This document shows positions 48,380-57,963 of a stretch of DNA of 64,000 nt, piece after piece; the stretch's first letter is position 1; each line of letters starts with the position of its first letter. The stretch is from Calothrix brevissima NIES-22 (lineage in GTDB: Bacteria; Cyanobacteriota; Cyanobacteriia; Cyanobacteriales; Nostocaceae). The notes beneath the pieces were generated by a model. That model was given only the letters and a program-made list of their open reading frames with translations. It was not told the origin of the DNA and did no database searches. The stretch covers positions 4,277,083-4,341,082 of the forward strand of contig NZ_AP018207.1 in assembly GCF_002367995.1 (NCBI RefSeq), written 5' to 3'. A program made the position numbers and the translations under genes.

Positions 48380-49364
48380 GTAAAATAACTTTACTTTTCT
48401 GGTAGTATTTGGTTAAATATCCTTGTTTCCAAAGATAAAAAGGACTGATAAAACTGCTGTAAAATAATTGCATCTCACAAGCTGCAACTAAATCAATTTT
48501 TAAACTTTTACCATATTTAATTAAATGCCAACTAATTTTATGCAAATCATTTATTAAATAAAATAAAAATGCTAATGGTCTATAGTAAGGCTTGAGAGGT
48601 ATCATCCTAGTAACAAAGCGGCTGAGTCCAATACCGCGAAAAAAAGGAATTAAATACTCTCTTTGTAAGCGCCTACTAGGAATTTTGTGATAAATTTCCA
48701 TTTCCGGGTTATACCAAATCTCCCAACCAGATTTTTGCAGGTAAGACAACATTTCTAAATCTTCACTAGTTAGCGTATTGTTAGAGACTCGACCTGTTAA
48801 AATCATCTGACTGGGAATACTTTCTAGCCAAGCTTGTCGGCGGATAACAAGCCCCGCAGATGGTGGAAGTAATCTTTGATGAGGTTCGTAAATTAAAGGT
48901 AAATCGCCTCTTTCTGTAATTGCTAAAAAGGGAGCAATTCGCTGAAAATCTTTTGGTGGTTCTACTTCCCAATCTGGATGAATTTGACTGCCATAAGCTC
49001 CTGCTTGCGGATATTTTTGCCCAAAAGCATAAGCAACTGCTACCCAATTAGATACTGGATAATTATCATCATCAAGAAAACCGATGAATTTACCTTTAGC
49101 TTCCTCAACAGCACGTTTTCTTGCATAACCTGCACCCTGCTTGGCTTCAAAACAATACTTTAAAGGGTAGGGACATTGCCAACCAGCTTGATAGTTTTTA
49201 ATCAGATCTGCTGTATTATCAGTACTGTTATTATCTACAACAATAATTTCCCAAGCCAATGTTTCGGTGTAGAGTTGATTGCGTAGTCGCTCTAATAGTT
49301 CCGGTAAACGACTTTCACCGTTATAAGTGGGAATAGCTACAGTAAAGTCTACACTTTCACTCAT
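48372..49364 (-). CDS. hpsE: HpsE-like glycosyltransferase, first copy
   Basis: 330 residues, GT2 family. Nucleotide-binding and metal motifs: VAIPTYNGESRLPELL, VDNNSTDNT, FLDDDNYPVSNW. The acceptor side reads TSEDLEMLSYL, and the C-terminus has membrane-associated helices (PLAFLFYLINDLHKISWHL). It is the first gene of the leftward hps operon, starting 794 bp from the divergent hpsA. It overlaps the second hpsE-like gene by 8 bp. The acceptor and donor sugars are not known. The pair looks like an old tandem duplication, not a recent one. Confidence 0.87.
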   Translation of the reverse strand: MSESVDFTVAIPTYNGESRLPELLERLRNQLYTETLAWEIIVVDNNSTDNTADLIKNYQAGWQCPYPLKYCFEAKQGAGYARKRAVEEAKGKFIGFLDDDNYPVSNWVAVAYAFGQKYPQAGAYGSQIHPDWEVEPPKDFQRIAPFLAITERGDLPLIYEPHQRLLPPSAGLVIRRQAWLESIPSQMILTGRVSNNTLTSEDLEMLSYLQKSGWEIWYNPEMEIYHKIPSRRLQREYLIPFFRGIGLSRFVTRMIPLKPYYRPLAFLFYLINDLHKISWHLIKYGKSLKIDLVAACEMQLFYSSFISPFYLWKQGYLTKYYQKSKVILHD

Positions 49365-50158
49365 CAGTAATTTCCCAGTTAAAACTACAGCGATATACGT
49401 GAATAACTAACCCCTAAGTATTTATAGAGAAAAACTCAGAGACTTCCAAGTTCGCTGTTAACAGTTAACCGTCAACAGTCAACAGTCAACAACTTAAAAC
49501 ACCCATTTATTATTTCTATTCTGCTTTAGGTATGTTATTTCCAGTTCAGTATTTATAGTGGTTTTTAATATTAGTTTGCTAACTTGATTTAATTACAGTC
49601 AGTATTTTTAACAGTTAGTATCTGCCCTGACAAGAAAATTTTGAGTAATATTTACATAACTAGAGAGAGTAGAACGTAAAAACACTGATGGCGTGCTTCT
49701 ACCTCTTAACTATTATTTTTTCCCAGATGATATATTTTCCGCTTCAGGTGGGTAATATAAGCTTACTCTACCATTCGTGAAAACTAACTTTTTCCGTTAA
49801 GTCTGAAAACCTGGATATAGTCAGGGTTTCAACCTATATTTAATTCTCAATAAATTTATTGATTGAGAATTAGCACCCAGAGATCAGACTTTTGTATCGG
49901 GGTATTGTCAGCGCAGGTGCAGCCTGTCGTAGAAATCACTCCGCCAAAAAGATAGCGGTAAAAGTCAGTGCGCGAAAACTATGCTGCAACTCCTATATAC
50001 ACAGATGCTCGATCTCTGCCATTTTTATTCTTCGTCGGCTATCAATTAACCAACTAATATTAAAATCAGTTTTTTGGTAAATTACCAACCAAATTACAAA
50101 TCATCTCCCAATATTAATCGCGCTGTATTTCATATCTACACTTGACAGGAAAATAGCT
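49365..50158. promoter_or_regulatory. Divergent promoter region between hpsE and hpsA
   Basis: A 794-bp gap between divergently transcribed operons. It holds a CAACAGT-type repeat at 49455-49492 and two stem-loops. One is GAAAACCTG ... CAGGGTTTC near 49804-49830 (one mismatch); the other is the perfect pair ATTCTCAAT (49843-49851) and ATTGAGAAT (49862-49870). They lie about 300 bp before hpsA and may form part of a long leader. In Nostoc, hps genes are switched on in hormogonia by sigma factors including SigJ; I cannot place its promoter box here. Confidence 0.5.
49843..49870 (+). other. Stem-loop in the putative hpsA leader
   Basis: Perfect 9-bp stem ATTCTCAAT / ATTGAGAAT with a 10-base loop. 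Not followed by a T run, so not a typical terminator. Confidence 0.45.
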
Positions 50159-53100
50159 ATGTCTATAAAACGCCGTTTAGTCAAGCAAATCAGAAAATTT
50201 TCTCAAAAATTCCGCCAATTTCGATTTGTAATTAAAAAACAACTAGTTTGGCTTTTGAGAAGTTCATTCATTAATAGAAACCAAAAAAAATGGCGTAATT
50301 CAGGTTTCGTTCTGCCCTCAGTTGTCATGGTAGCTTTGGTAGTTGTGCTGCTAACAACTGCTATTCTGTTTCGCTCATTTGAACGGGCAAAAAATGCCAG
50401 CAATGTGAGAGTAAATGAGGCTGTACTCAACGCTGCAACACCAGCACTCGACAGAGCTAAAACTAAATTAAACAAGCTATTTTCTGATTCTAGATTGCCA
50501 CGAGCAACACCTACAGATACAGCATTATCAGGTCATTTTGCCACATATATTAATGAATATACCTTTGGTGATGAACAACAAATCAAAGTTCAACTAAGTA
50601 CGACAGATCAAAATAAATTAACTACAGGAGAAAAAAGTAAATTAGCTGCAAATTCTACAGCTAGCGCTCAAGAAAAAGCCTATTTAACTCAAATCCAATC
50701 AGCATGGATGTATCCGGTAGATACTGACAATAATGGAAAGTATGATACCTATACCATGTATGGGATTTATTTTAAAAATCCACCGGTTACTAACGGCGCT
50801 TATGAACGTTCGAGAAATCCTCTAGAAGCAAGAGCTATACCAATGATGGGTGGTAATGTTGGTAGTAACTGCGGAAGTTCGGCTGGTACAAGTGCGACTC
50901 TAGTGGGTAACTCTGGTTGGTTTAAGGTTGGTAGTCAGTTGAAAAAAAGTTTCTTCGTTTATACTGCCAATGTTCCGATTACAAATCCACCCAATAACAC
51001 CAGCTATGAAAGCTACAAGGGTAATAAGAGCTTTTCGGCGATGGAATATCAGCAGGAACGAGTACAACTTCCTCTAGTTAATAACGCCGTTGTTTTTGAG
51101 GACGATCTAATACTGACTCCTGCGGCAGATATGAACCTCAATGGGCGAATTGTTACTAACAGTAACTTTGGTACTGCTAGCGGCGCTACAGCTAAACTAT
51201 ATCAAATCAGTAGTCAAGATTCCTGTTTTTATGAAGCTGATAATAGCAAAATCTATGTTGCTGGTAACTTAGGTGCTGGTGGTTATACTGACACTGCTGA
51301 TAGAGCAAATGGTACGCAAGTACATTTATATAAAGGAAAAGGAGTTGCCCCAAATACAAGTTCAAGCTATAACACTAAAACTGATAAATCAGTAACTAAT
51401 CAGCCCAATCTAATTTTATACAATAGTTTGGCTTATACCCAACGGATCAATCGTTTAGTTGAAGTTCAGATGACGAATAATGCAACTACCGATCCCGATG
51501 AGGTGAAGCAAGGTATTACAAAAGCAAAAGAGGCTCTTGGGTTATCAACTTATACAACAGCAGAAGAAACTCAGTTACGTAACCAACAGTTAACAGCTTA
51601 TTTTAAAAGACGTACTCGTCGCGTTCCTTATCAAGAGGTTGATTTCGGTGTAGATGCTTTAGGAAGTTACAAAGTTGGTGGTAGCAAAGCCAGTCAAGTG
51701 TTACAAGGAAGCGTCAATACCCTACGCCCACCGGATGAGTGGATATATCCCTTTTTACCGACAGATGGTAGGAGTAAAACTGGGACTATAAATGGTAGTA
51801 ACGTCACTTTCAGTAACTTAGACCTGAACACTAATAATACTAATAGACTGCGACCCAGTGCGACCAAACCAGATAGACTAGAAAAAACATTACAAGGTGT
51901 TGAACAATCCGTAGGCGATCGCATCTCTGTTGGTAATAATTTACCTGAATTGTGGTGGAACGGCACCGCATTTGTTGGCCCTAACGATGAAGATACGCAA
52001 AATATCAGTGGTAGATACTGGGACGATCCTACCACTACTACCTCTGATAATATTCGGACTCGCCACAGCGAAATTCAGCAACTACCCAATTTAGGTAACA
52101 TCTCCAGAGATGGGGATTGGGAACTATCGGCAGCGCAAGTACCCAGCACCCCACAAGAACCTGTTGGCGGTTTGCGAGTTATCACTGGTGCGGGAATTTA
52201 CTTGCCTGATACATCTGCATCTGATAGTTCACCTAAATATACTAGTTTGCCCACACCGGGTAATATTTGGTCAGATCAGAACCCCGTACCCCAAGCACCA
52301 GCACCTACCAGCACAACAATCAAACCATATTGGATGTATGCCTATACTGAGGGGGCAACAAATTACGCCAATATCACTTATAAATACAACACCATCGCTG
52401 ACCGGACAACAACTCCATATCTGAGGATGCGGGCTACAGCTGTTTATCACTACAAAGCAAGTGGCTATAGCCAGTCATCCCCCACACCCATAGCTTGTGT
52501 CAGTAGCTTTTATGTACCAACTAATAGCACTACAGCCAAAAATATATCTACACTCCCTGACACTGTGACTGTAGACGGTATAGGCAAGGATACTAACGGT
52601 AGATCCAACAACGGCATTGTTTACGGGCCACCTACTGGAACTGTTACCAGTTATAGCGATGCTTTGACTTACATCTCCCAATTAAAATATCCCAATGGAC
52701 GATTAATAGATGATGGACTATTGGCAAGAGCTTTAGCCAAAACAGCCGCCAATCGTACTTTATCTGAGAAGTCAGCAATTGATGCTCAAATTTGTGGCTT
52801 ACAAATTTTAGATGGCAGTATTACTGTAGCCGCTACTCCTCCGATTCCCCACGGTGCGATTCGCGAAACTGCTTTTTTAGATGCCAGACAAATTAAAACC
52901 ATTCATAAATCAACAACTACAACACCCGATTTCGATCTAGACAAAAAAGATCGAGAACCAATGGAAATCCGTGCCACAGTCTTAGATCTCAATCAATTAC
53001 GGCAAACAACCATAGGTTCGGGGCCTGCAAGTACACAAGAATACTTACTACCAAATAGCGGAATTATCTATGCTTCTCGTGATGATGCGCTGCCAGATTG

Positions 53101-54862
53101 GAGTGCTGTAAGTAATATCAATTCACCAACAGAATCAGAAAAGCGAATCAGTGCAGTAGACCATAGACTTGACGCCAATCGCCGACCCAATGCCATTATG
53201 TTAGTCAATGGTCAAAAGTTGTGGCGTGACGATGACTATCGCGATGTAGAGAAGGGGTTTATTTTAGCTACGAATTTGCCTGTATACATGGATGGCAACT
53301 TTAATTTGCATGGTGACTTTAGTGGCGGTACTCAAGAGGAATTCACCAACAAACTCACATCTACTTGGGATAACTTCTATAACCGTACAAAAGCTCAACT
53401 GAATCCTAACTTTGCCTGTCGCAAAAATGACTCTAGATTGCCTAACTGTACTGTTGGCGACGAATGGCGACCAGCAGCAGTATTAGCAGATGCAATAACT
53501 ATCCTTTCGGACGCCTATAGATTAGGCTACCGCGATGAGGGAGACTATGATTGGAAGCCTGATACTTCTACTATTACAGGGACAATAGCAACCTATTTCT
53601 CCACTACTAACAGTTACGTACCTGTAGCTAGATGGCGTGATACTAGCACTAACTTACCTAAAGATTGGGACACCACAACGACTGGATTCCAGGGTAGTTC
53701 TTACTTCAATAACTTTGTTACCCCCGTGGCACTACAAATACCACCAGGGTCGTATTTAACAGAGGTTTGCCCTGTACAAAATATCGTCAATGGTCAAGGC
53801 ACAATCGGCAGTGGAAACACTCTACAAACAGTAACTGTAGCAACATACTGTAGCGTAGCTACAAACTGGATTATTCAGACTTCCTGTAGTGATAACGGCG
53901 GGGGAAATACTTATCTGAATGATAAGATTGTGGGCAAGAATGGAAACCCTAGTAATAGTAGAATCAAAACCGGATATTTATTTGACGATCCTGCAGCTTT
54001 TGCAGCAGATAATAATACAGGCCCCAAGTGTTTTGATAGTAATGCTCCTCGCAGATTGGCTTTAGTCCGAAATAAAACTACTGGAGTACCTGTACAGCCT
54101 CTGCAAGTTTTAGGAGTTGAAACGGGGGGGAAAGTCCAAGTTTTTAATTTAGGATCGACAAAATCTGTAGCGGTGTCAGGTGTAACAGGTTCAGTAGCAA
54201 ATCAAACACTAATGGGGCCGCCTAATGATGCCTTTATGCCTTGGTTAAAGCCAACAGTCACTGCTGGGGTGATCACAAGTATGCAACCAGTTTTACAACT
54301 TGACCAACCTTTTGCTAGCCCTGCTGATCCTAATAACAGCGAGGATATTACTGGTACAAAAGACGGTAATTGGTTACAAGACGCTACCGACACGACTTTT
54401 AATGTAATTATGGCGGCGGGAGATGTTCCCGGTCGTCCTGCAGAACATGGTGGTGGTTTACACAACTTTCCCCGCTTATTAGAAAACTGGGAACCAGGGA
54501 GTTTGAAGACAACTAGAATTAATGGTTCGTTTATGCAAATTGGCCGCAGTGCCTATGCCAGCGCTCCATTTTTTGTGACACTGGATAACACCAACATATA
54601 TGCCAACAATAATACTAACGGTACACTCCCTTACTATCGACCCTCAATTAGACAATGGGGTTATGATGTGGGCTTGTTATCGCAGTCACCAGATTTATTT
54701 GCTCTCAAACTAGTGAGAATACCAACAGATAGACCAGATGAGTATTATCGCGAAGTTGGACGCGATGACACTTGGATACAAAACTTACTTTGTGCCAAAA
54801 AAGTCAGTGATGATACTTATGCTATTACTAGCAGTAACCTTCGTAGTAGTATCTGTCCATAG
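50159..54862 (+). CDS. hpsA: Hormogonium polysaccharide biosynthesis protein HpsA
   Basis: A 1567-residue protein. A basic N-terminus of about 50 residues leads to a pilin-like hydrophobic segment (SGFVLPSVVMVALVVVLLTTAILFRSF), after which NVRVNEAVLNAATPALDRAKTKL resembles the N-terminal helix of PilX-type minor pilins. The rest is a very long, Thr/Asn/Ser-rich beta-type extracellular region with scattered Cys. In Nostoc punctiforme hpsA heads the hps locus and is required for hormogonium motility. Neighbouring pseudopilins suggest it joins a type IV pilus-like or secretion fibre. Start ATG 50159 with AGGA 7 bp upstream. hpsB follows after 68 bp with a hairpin between. Confidence 0.92.
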   Translation: MSIKRRLVKQIRKFSQKFRQFRFVIKKQLVWLLRSSFINRNQKKWRNSGFVLPSVVMVALVVVLLTTAILFRSFERAKNASNVRVNEAVLNAATPALDRAKTKLNKLFSDSRLPRATPTDTALSGHFATYINEYTFGDEQQIKVQLSTTDQNKLTTGEKSKLAANSTASAQEKAYLTQIQSAWMYPVDTDNNGKYDTYTMYGIYFKNPPVTNGAYERSRNPLEARAIPMMGGNVGSNCGSSAGTSATLVGNSGWFKVGSQLKKSFFVYTANVPITNPPNNTSYESYKGNKSFSAMEYQQERVQLPLVNNAVVFEDDLILTPAADMNLNGRIVTNSNFGTASGATAKLYQISSQDSCFYEADNSKIYVAGNLGAGGYTDTADRANGTQVHLYKGKGVAPNTSSSYNTKTDKSVTNQPNLILYNSLAYTQRINRLVEVQMTNNATTDPDEVKQGITKAKEALGLSTYTTAEETQLRNQQLTAYFKRRTRRVPYQEVDFGVDALGSYKVGGSKASQVLQGSVNTLRPPDEWIYPFLPTDGRSKTGTINGSNVTFSNLDLNTNNTNRLRPSATKPDRLEKTLQGVEQSVGDRISVGNNLPELWWNGTAFVGPNDEDTQNISGRYWDDPTTTTSDNIRTRHSEIQQLPNLGNISRDGDWELSAAQVPSTPQEPVGGLRVITGAGIYLPDTSASDSSPKYTSLPTPGNIWSDQNPVPQAPAPTSTTIKPYWMYAYTEGATNYANITYKYNTIADRTTTPYLRMRATAVYHYKASGYSQSSPTPIACVSSFYVPTNSTTAKNISTLPDTVTVDGIGKDTNGRSNNGIVYGPPTGTVTSYSDALTYISQLKYPNGRLIDDGLLARALAKTAANRTLSEKSAIDAQICGLQILDGSITVAATPPIPHGAIRETAFLDARQIKTIHKSTTTTPDFDLDKKDREPMEIRATVLDLNQLRQTTIGSGPASTQEYLLPNSGIIYASRDDALPDWSAVSNINSPTESEKRISAVDHRLDANRRPNAIMLVNGQKLWRDDDYRDVEKGFILATNLPVYMDGNFNLHGDFSGGTQEEFTNKLTSTWDNFYNRTKAQLNPNFACRKNDSRLPNCTVGDEWRPAAVLADAITILSDAYRLGYRDEGDYDWKPDTSTITGTIATYFSTTNSYVPVARWRDTSTNLPKDWDTTTTGFQGSSYFNNFVTPVALQIPPGSYLTEVCPVQNIVNGQGTIGSGNTLQTVTVATYCSVATNWIIQTSCSDNGGGNTYLNDKIVGKNGNPSNSRIKTGYLFDDPAAFAADNNTGPKCFDSNAPRRLALVRNKTTGVPVQPLQVLGVETGGKVQVFNLGSTKSVAVSGVTGSVANQTLMGPPNDAFMPWLKPTVTAGVITSMQPVLQLDQPFASPADPNNSEDITGTKDGNWLQDATDTTFNVIMAAGDVPGRPAEHGGGLHNFPRLLENWEPGSLKTTRINGSFMQIGRSAYASAPFFVTLDNTNIYANNNTNGTLPYYRPSIRQWGYDVGLLSQSPDLFALKLVRIPTDRPDEYYREVGRDDTWIQNLLCAKKVSDDTYAITSSNLRSSICP

Positions 54863-54868
54863 CGATCG

Positions 54869-54898
54869 GGTGGGTAAGCTAATAGCTAGTTACCCACC
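54869..54898 (+). other. Intercistronic hairpin between hpsA and hpsB
   Basis: GGTGGGTAA (54869-54877) and TTACCCACC (54890-54898) form a perfect 9-bp stem with a 12-base loop, 6 bp after the hpsA stop. No T run follows, so it more likely protects or processes mRNA, or partly attenuates, than fully terminates. Confidence 0.6.
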
Positions 54899-54930
54899 TA
54901 CAAAACTACTGAAAATAAACAACAGATGAT

Positions 54931-55602
54931 ATGTTTCAAAAGTACTGCATATCCGCAAAATCCGGAGAGTCTGGGTTTACAATTATCGAATCCCTGATTG
55001 CAATGGTAGTTGTTGCAATATTAATGATAGCGATCGCGCCGGTAATTGTCTTCTCTACTGCAACTCGCGTCCAATCTCGACGTATTGAGTTAGCTACCCA
55101 AGCTGCGAAAACATATATAGAAGGAGTGCGAACAGGAGCTATTCTGGTTGATAATGCTGCATTACAAGTTGATACAACTACCTATACTTCCATAAATGCA
55201 TTTCCTGCACCAGCAGTAGGCGCTTTAACTTGCAGCAATAATAGTTACTGCTCCACTCCGGCTGCCAATTTATATTGTATAGATGGAGACAATAATGGTA
55301 GCTGTACTACAGATAATAGTAAAGACTTTGTGATTCAGGCGTTTCGCTATAATTCTGCATCCACTAATCCCACTACTGGTTATCTTTTAGGAGTCAGAGT
55401 TTACCGAGCAGATGGCTTTAAAAATGATGGTAGTTTGCAGAAAGCACCGGCAAAGCAAAAAACTGTGACTGGGGGGTTAGGCGAACGCAAAACACCTTTA
55501 GTAGAAATGATTTCCGAAATTACTAGCCAAACAGGCTCATTTAATGATTTGTGCAATCGCCTGAAAACAGGCACCACTGGTACTAATAACAGTTGTAACT
55601 AA
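54931..55602 (+). CDS. hpsB: Pseudopilin HpsB
   Basis: 223 residues. A prepilin leader ends SGESG|FTIIESLIAMVVVAILMIAIAPVIVF with the conserved Gly, Phe and Glu5. The body resembles GspI/GspG-type pseudopilins with several Cys. It would be processed by prepilin peptidase and join a pseudopilus in the inner membrane. Second gene of the hpsA-D row. An ATG at 54925 is out of this frame and is ignored. Confidence 0.87.
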   Translation: MFQKYCISAKSGESGFTIIESLIAMVVVAILMIAIAPVIVFSTATRVQSRRIELATQAAKTYIEGVRTGAILVDNAALQVDTTTYTSINAFPAPAVGALTCSNNSYCSTPAANLYCIDGDNNGSCTTDNSKDFVIQAFRYNSASTNPTTGYLLGVRVYRADGFKNDGSLQKAPAKQKTVTGGLGERKTPLVEMISEITSQTGSFNDLCNRLKTGTTGTNNSCN

Positions 55603-56101
55603 ATCATTGTTGGGTGTCTATCCTAGCTTGAAAATAGGGGCTAGGGACTAGAGGCTAGGGGCTAGTAAAGAGCGATTTTTATATTTGGTTGTGAGATTTT
55701 CTAGTGAATGGCTAACTTGAAAATAGTGTTGACTGTTGACTCTTAAGAGAGATTTTCATGTTTGGTTGTAGAATTTTTCCATGAATGGCTGGCAAGAAAT
55801 TTACATTCTCTGTAAGTAAAAAGATATAAGTTTATGCTCAGTCTTATTAGTTAGGTTAATTGACACCATATCTAATAAACAAAATCCCCGAATTTTTCAT
55901 CAGCAATCGGGAATCTGGAAGAAGCAAATCTCATCATTTAAATAGGATTTATATCAAACATATAATGTGGGTTAAAAACTACCCAACAATATCATGGGTT
56001 TTAGTCTTCGTTTTAATTGTCAGATCTAGTCATAGTTCGACATCCAACTCACATCAGCAGTAGCAATTGTTGTTTATCGAGAAAAATAGAAAATATATAA
56101 T
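55603..56101. other. Gap between hpsB and hpsC
   Basis: About 500 bp, long for an operon. It has a GGGGCTAGGG-type repeat (55637-55668) and a CTGTTGACTC word, but no gene. An open frame at 55860-56063 has no ribosome-binding site or recognisable sequence. Confidence 0.45.
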
Positions 56102-57088
56102 ATGAGTCCCATACAATTTTTACTGAGTAAATATAAAAACCGACCCAAAGTTATTCAAGATGATGGTTTTACCCTCATAGAATTACTAGTAGCCAGTATT
56201 ATAGCAGTGCTAGTTATTACGCCTCTGTTTGGGTTTATGATCAACATTGTAAATTCAGACCGACAAGAACAAGCTAAAGCTAGCTCAGAACAGGAAATTC
56301 AGTCAGCGACAGATTATATTGCCCGCGATTTACAGCAAGCAATTTATATTTATAATGAGGCTGGTGTAGATGCAATTAAAGCCCAATTACCTAGTCCGAA
56401 TGATGTAAATAGGGTTCCCGTACTTGTGTTTTGGAAACGTGAGTTTATCAATGGCGTACTCACCGCAGCTGATAACAATAAAGATGACACGTTTGTCTAC
56501 TCATTAGTTGCCTACTATTTAATTAAGGATGATAGTGCACCTTGGTCTAAAGCAGCTCGCATTGCTAGATGGCAAATTCGGGATGGGGTAAAACTTTCTA
56601 GTGGTGTTACTTGCTCAGGGTATACAGACAAGTATGTTAGCGGTTATTGTCCAAGTACTGGTTATGCTCCCTTTAAGCTAGAAGGGGTTGGGACTTTGGA
56701 ACAGAAAATGAATAGCTGGACGCGACTTAGCTCCTACACTACGACGGCTAACAATGTGACAACTACAACCAACGTTAGTTATCAAGATTCTCCGGTAGTA
56801 TTAATAGACTACATCGACCAGACTACCACCGGCGCACCTGCTGCAATCACCTGTCCCACCGGCACATCAAAAGTCACACCTGCAAGTTTCAATACTAGAA
56901 CTCCTGGTCAAATGACTAGCTTTTATGCTTGTGTAGATACAACTAATACGGCTGCACAAGTATTTTTACGAGGTAATGCTTTAGCTAGGATAAGAAGCAG
57001 CAACTTCAATTACAGCAGTAGTCAAAAAAATTATTTTCCTCAAGTCAGTATACGGGTACAAGGAAGAGGATTCCTGTTTACACAGTAA
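56102..57088 (+). CDS. hpsC: Pseudopilin HpsC
   Basis: 328 residues. Prepilin site DDG|FTLIELLVASIIAVLVITPLFGFMINI, then a helix rich in Gln/Glu (RQEQAKASSEQEIQSATDYIARDL) as in GspJ/PilW-type minor pilins, then a long beta-rich body with Cys pairs. PilW-like proteins often prime pilus assembly. It forms part of the hps pseudopilin set together with HpsB and HpsD. Start ATG 56102. Confidence 0.87.
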   Translation: MSPIQFLLSKYKNRPKVIQDDGFTLIELLVASIIAVLVITPLFGFMINIVNSDRQEQAKASSEQEIQSATDYIARDLQQAIYIYNEAGVDAIKAQLPSPNDVNRVPVLVFWKREFINGVLTAADNNKDDTFVYSLVAYYLIKDDSAPWSKAARIARWQIRDGVKLSSGVTCSGYTDKYVSGYCPSTGYAPFKLEGVGTLEQKMNSWTRLSSYTTTANNVTTTTNVSYQDSPVVLIDYIDQTTTGAPAAITCPTGTSKVTPASFNTRTPGQMTSFYACVDTTNTAAQVFLRGNALARIRSSNFNYSSSQKNYFPQVSIRVQGRGFLFTQ

Positions 57089-57255
57089 ATTTTAGGTGAA
57101 TTTGCGTCTCCTGACTTGCACTAATATCTTTTAGTTCAATAATCAACTGAGAAATAAATTGTAAAAAGAGGAAAATATCTATCTGCTGTTTTGACAGATG
57201 AAAATTTAATTTTCGCTCAGTAAACTACTAAACCAGATTAATCTCTGCAAATTAT

Positions 57256-57855
57256 ATGAGTCAAGATACTTGGAAAATTTTCTCTAAGACAAAAGACAAT
57301 GGTTTCACATTGTTAGAAGTCTTGGTAGTGATATTTATGGTAGGAATTTTAATAGCGATTTTAGGGCCTGGTTGGCTTGGCTTTCTCAAACGACAGCGTT
57401 TAAACAAGGCTAACGATATAGTTTTAGCTGCTTTACAAGAAGCACAACGAGAAGCTAAAAAAAGTAAGCGTAATTACAGTGTGAGTTTTCAAACTAATAG
57501 CGGTATTCCGCAAATTTCTGTGTATTATGGCTCTACTCCCAATTGGCGAAATTTAACCCGAGAATTAGAAATCAAACCGGGGGAAATTATTGTGGGGACA
57601 AATTTAGATACAACGGACTTGAATAAGGTCACATCCCCTGCTACTGTTGTTTTTAATAATTTAAGTACTGCCAGAACTGTTACTTTTGACTATATGGGTG
57701 CTTTGGCAGGTACTAGTCCTAGTACGGGTATTAAAGTTGTTGTAGCAAACCCTCGGCCTGCAAACTCTACAAATCCTAGCAATAGCAAACGATGCGTGAT
57801 TATAGAAACTTTAATTGGGGGAATGCGGACTGCTAAAGATAGTGACTGTAATTGA
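57256..57855 (+). CDS. hpsD: Pseudopilin HpsD (GspH-like)
   Basis: 199 residues. Prepilin site DNG|FTLLEVLVVIFMVGILIAILGP followed by a GspH-type body (LKRQRLNKANDIVLAALQEAQREAKKSK) and a C-terminal RCVIIETLIGGMRTAKD with a final Cys. It is the paralogue of the product at 45820-46362 on the other arm of the cluster. It lies 167 bp after hpsC and 108 bp before the ATP-grasp-like gene. Confidence 0.88.
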   Translation: MSQDTWKIFSKTKDNGFTLLEVLVVIFMVGILIAILGPGWLGFLKRQRLNKANDIVLAALQEAQREAKKSKRNYSVSFQTNSGIPQISVYYGSTPNWRNLTRELEIKPGEIIVGTNLDTTDLNKVTSPATVVFNNLSTARTVTFDYMGALAGTSPSTGIKVVVANPRPANSTNPSNSKRCVIIETLIGGMRTAKDSDCN

Positions 57856-57963
57856 ATTAATTCCGTGCTAATCAAAACAAAAAACAAGTATAAACACTGA
57901 ACTATGCAAAATATATTAAGTCCAGAATGAAGGCAGAGTATAGGAACATGCTGGTTCAGAACA

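Noticed and set aside
49892-50080. 62-codon frame in the hpsA leader
   Set aside because: TTG start, no ribosome-binding site and no recognisable sequence; more likely leader RNA.
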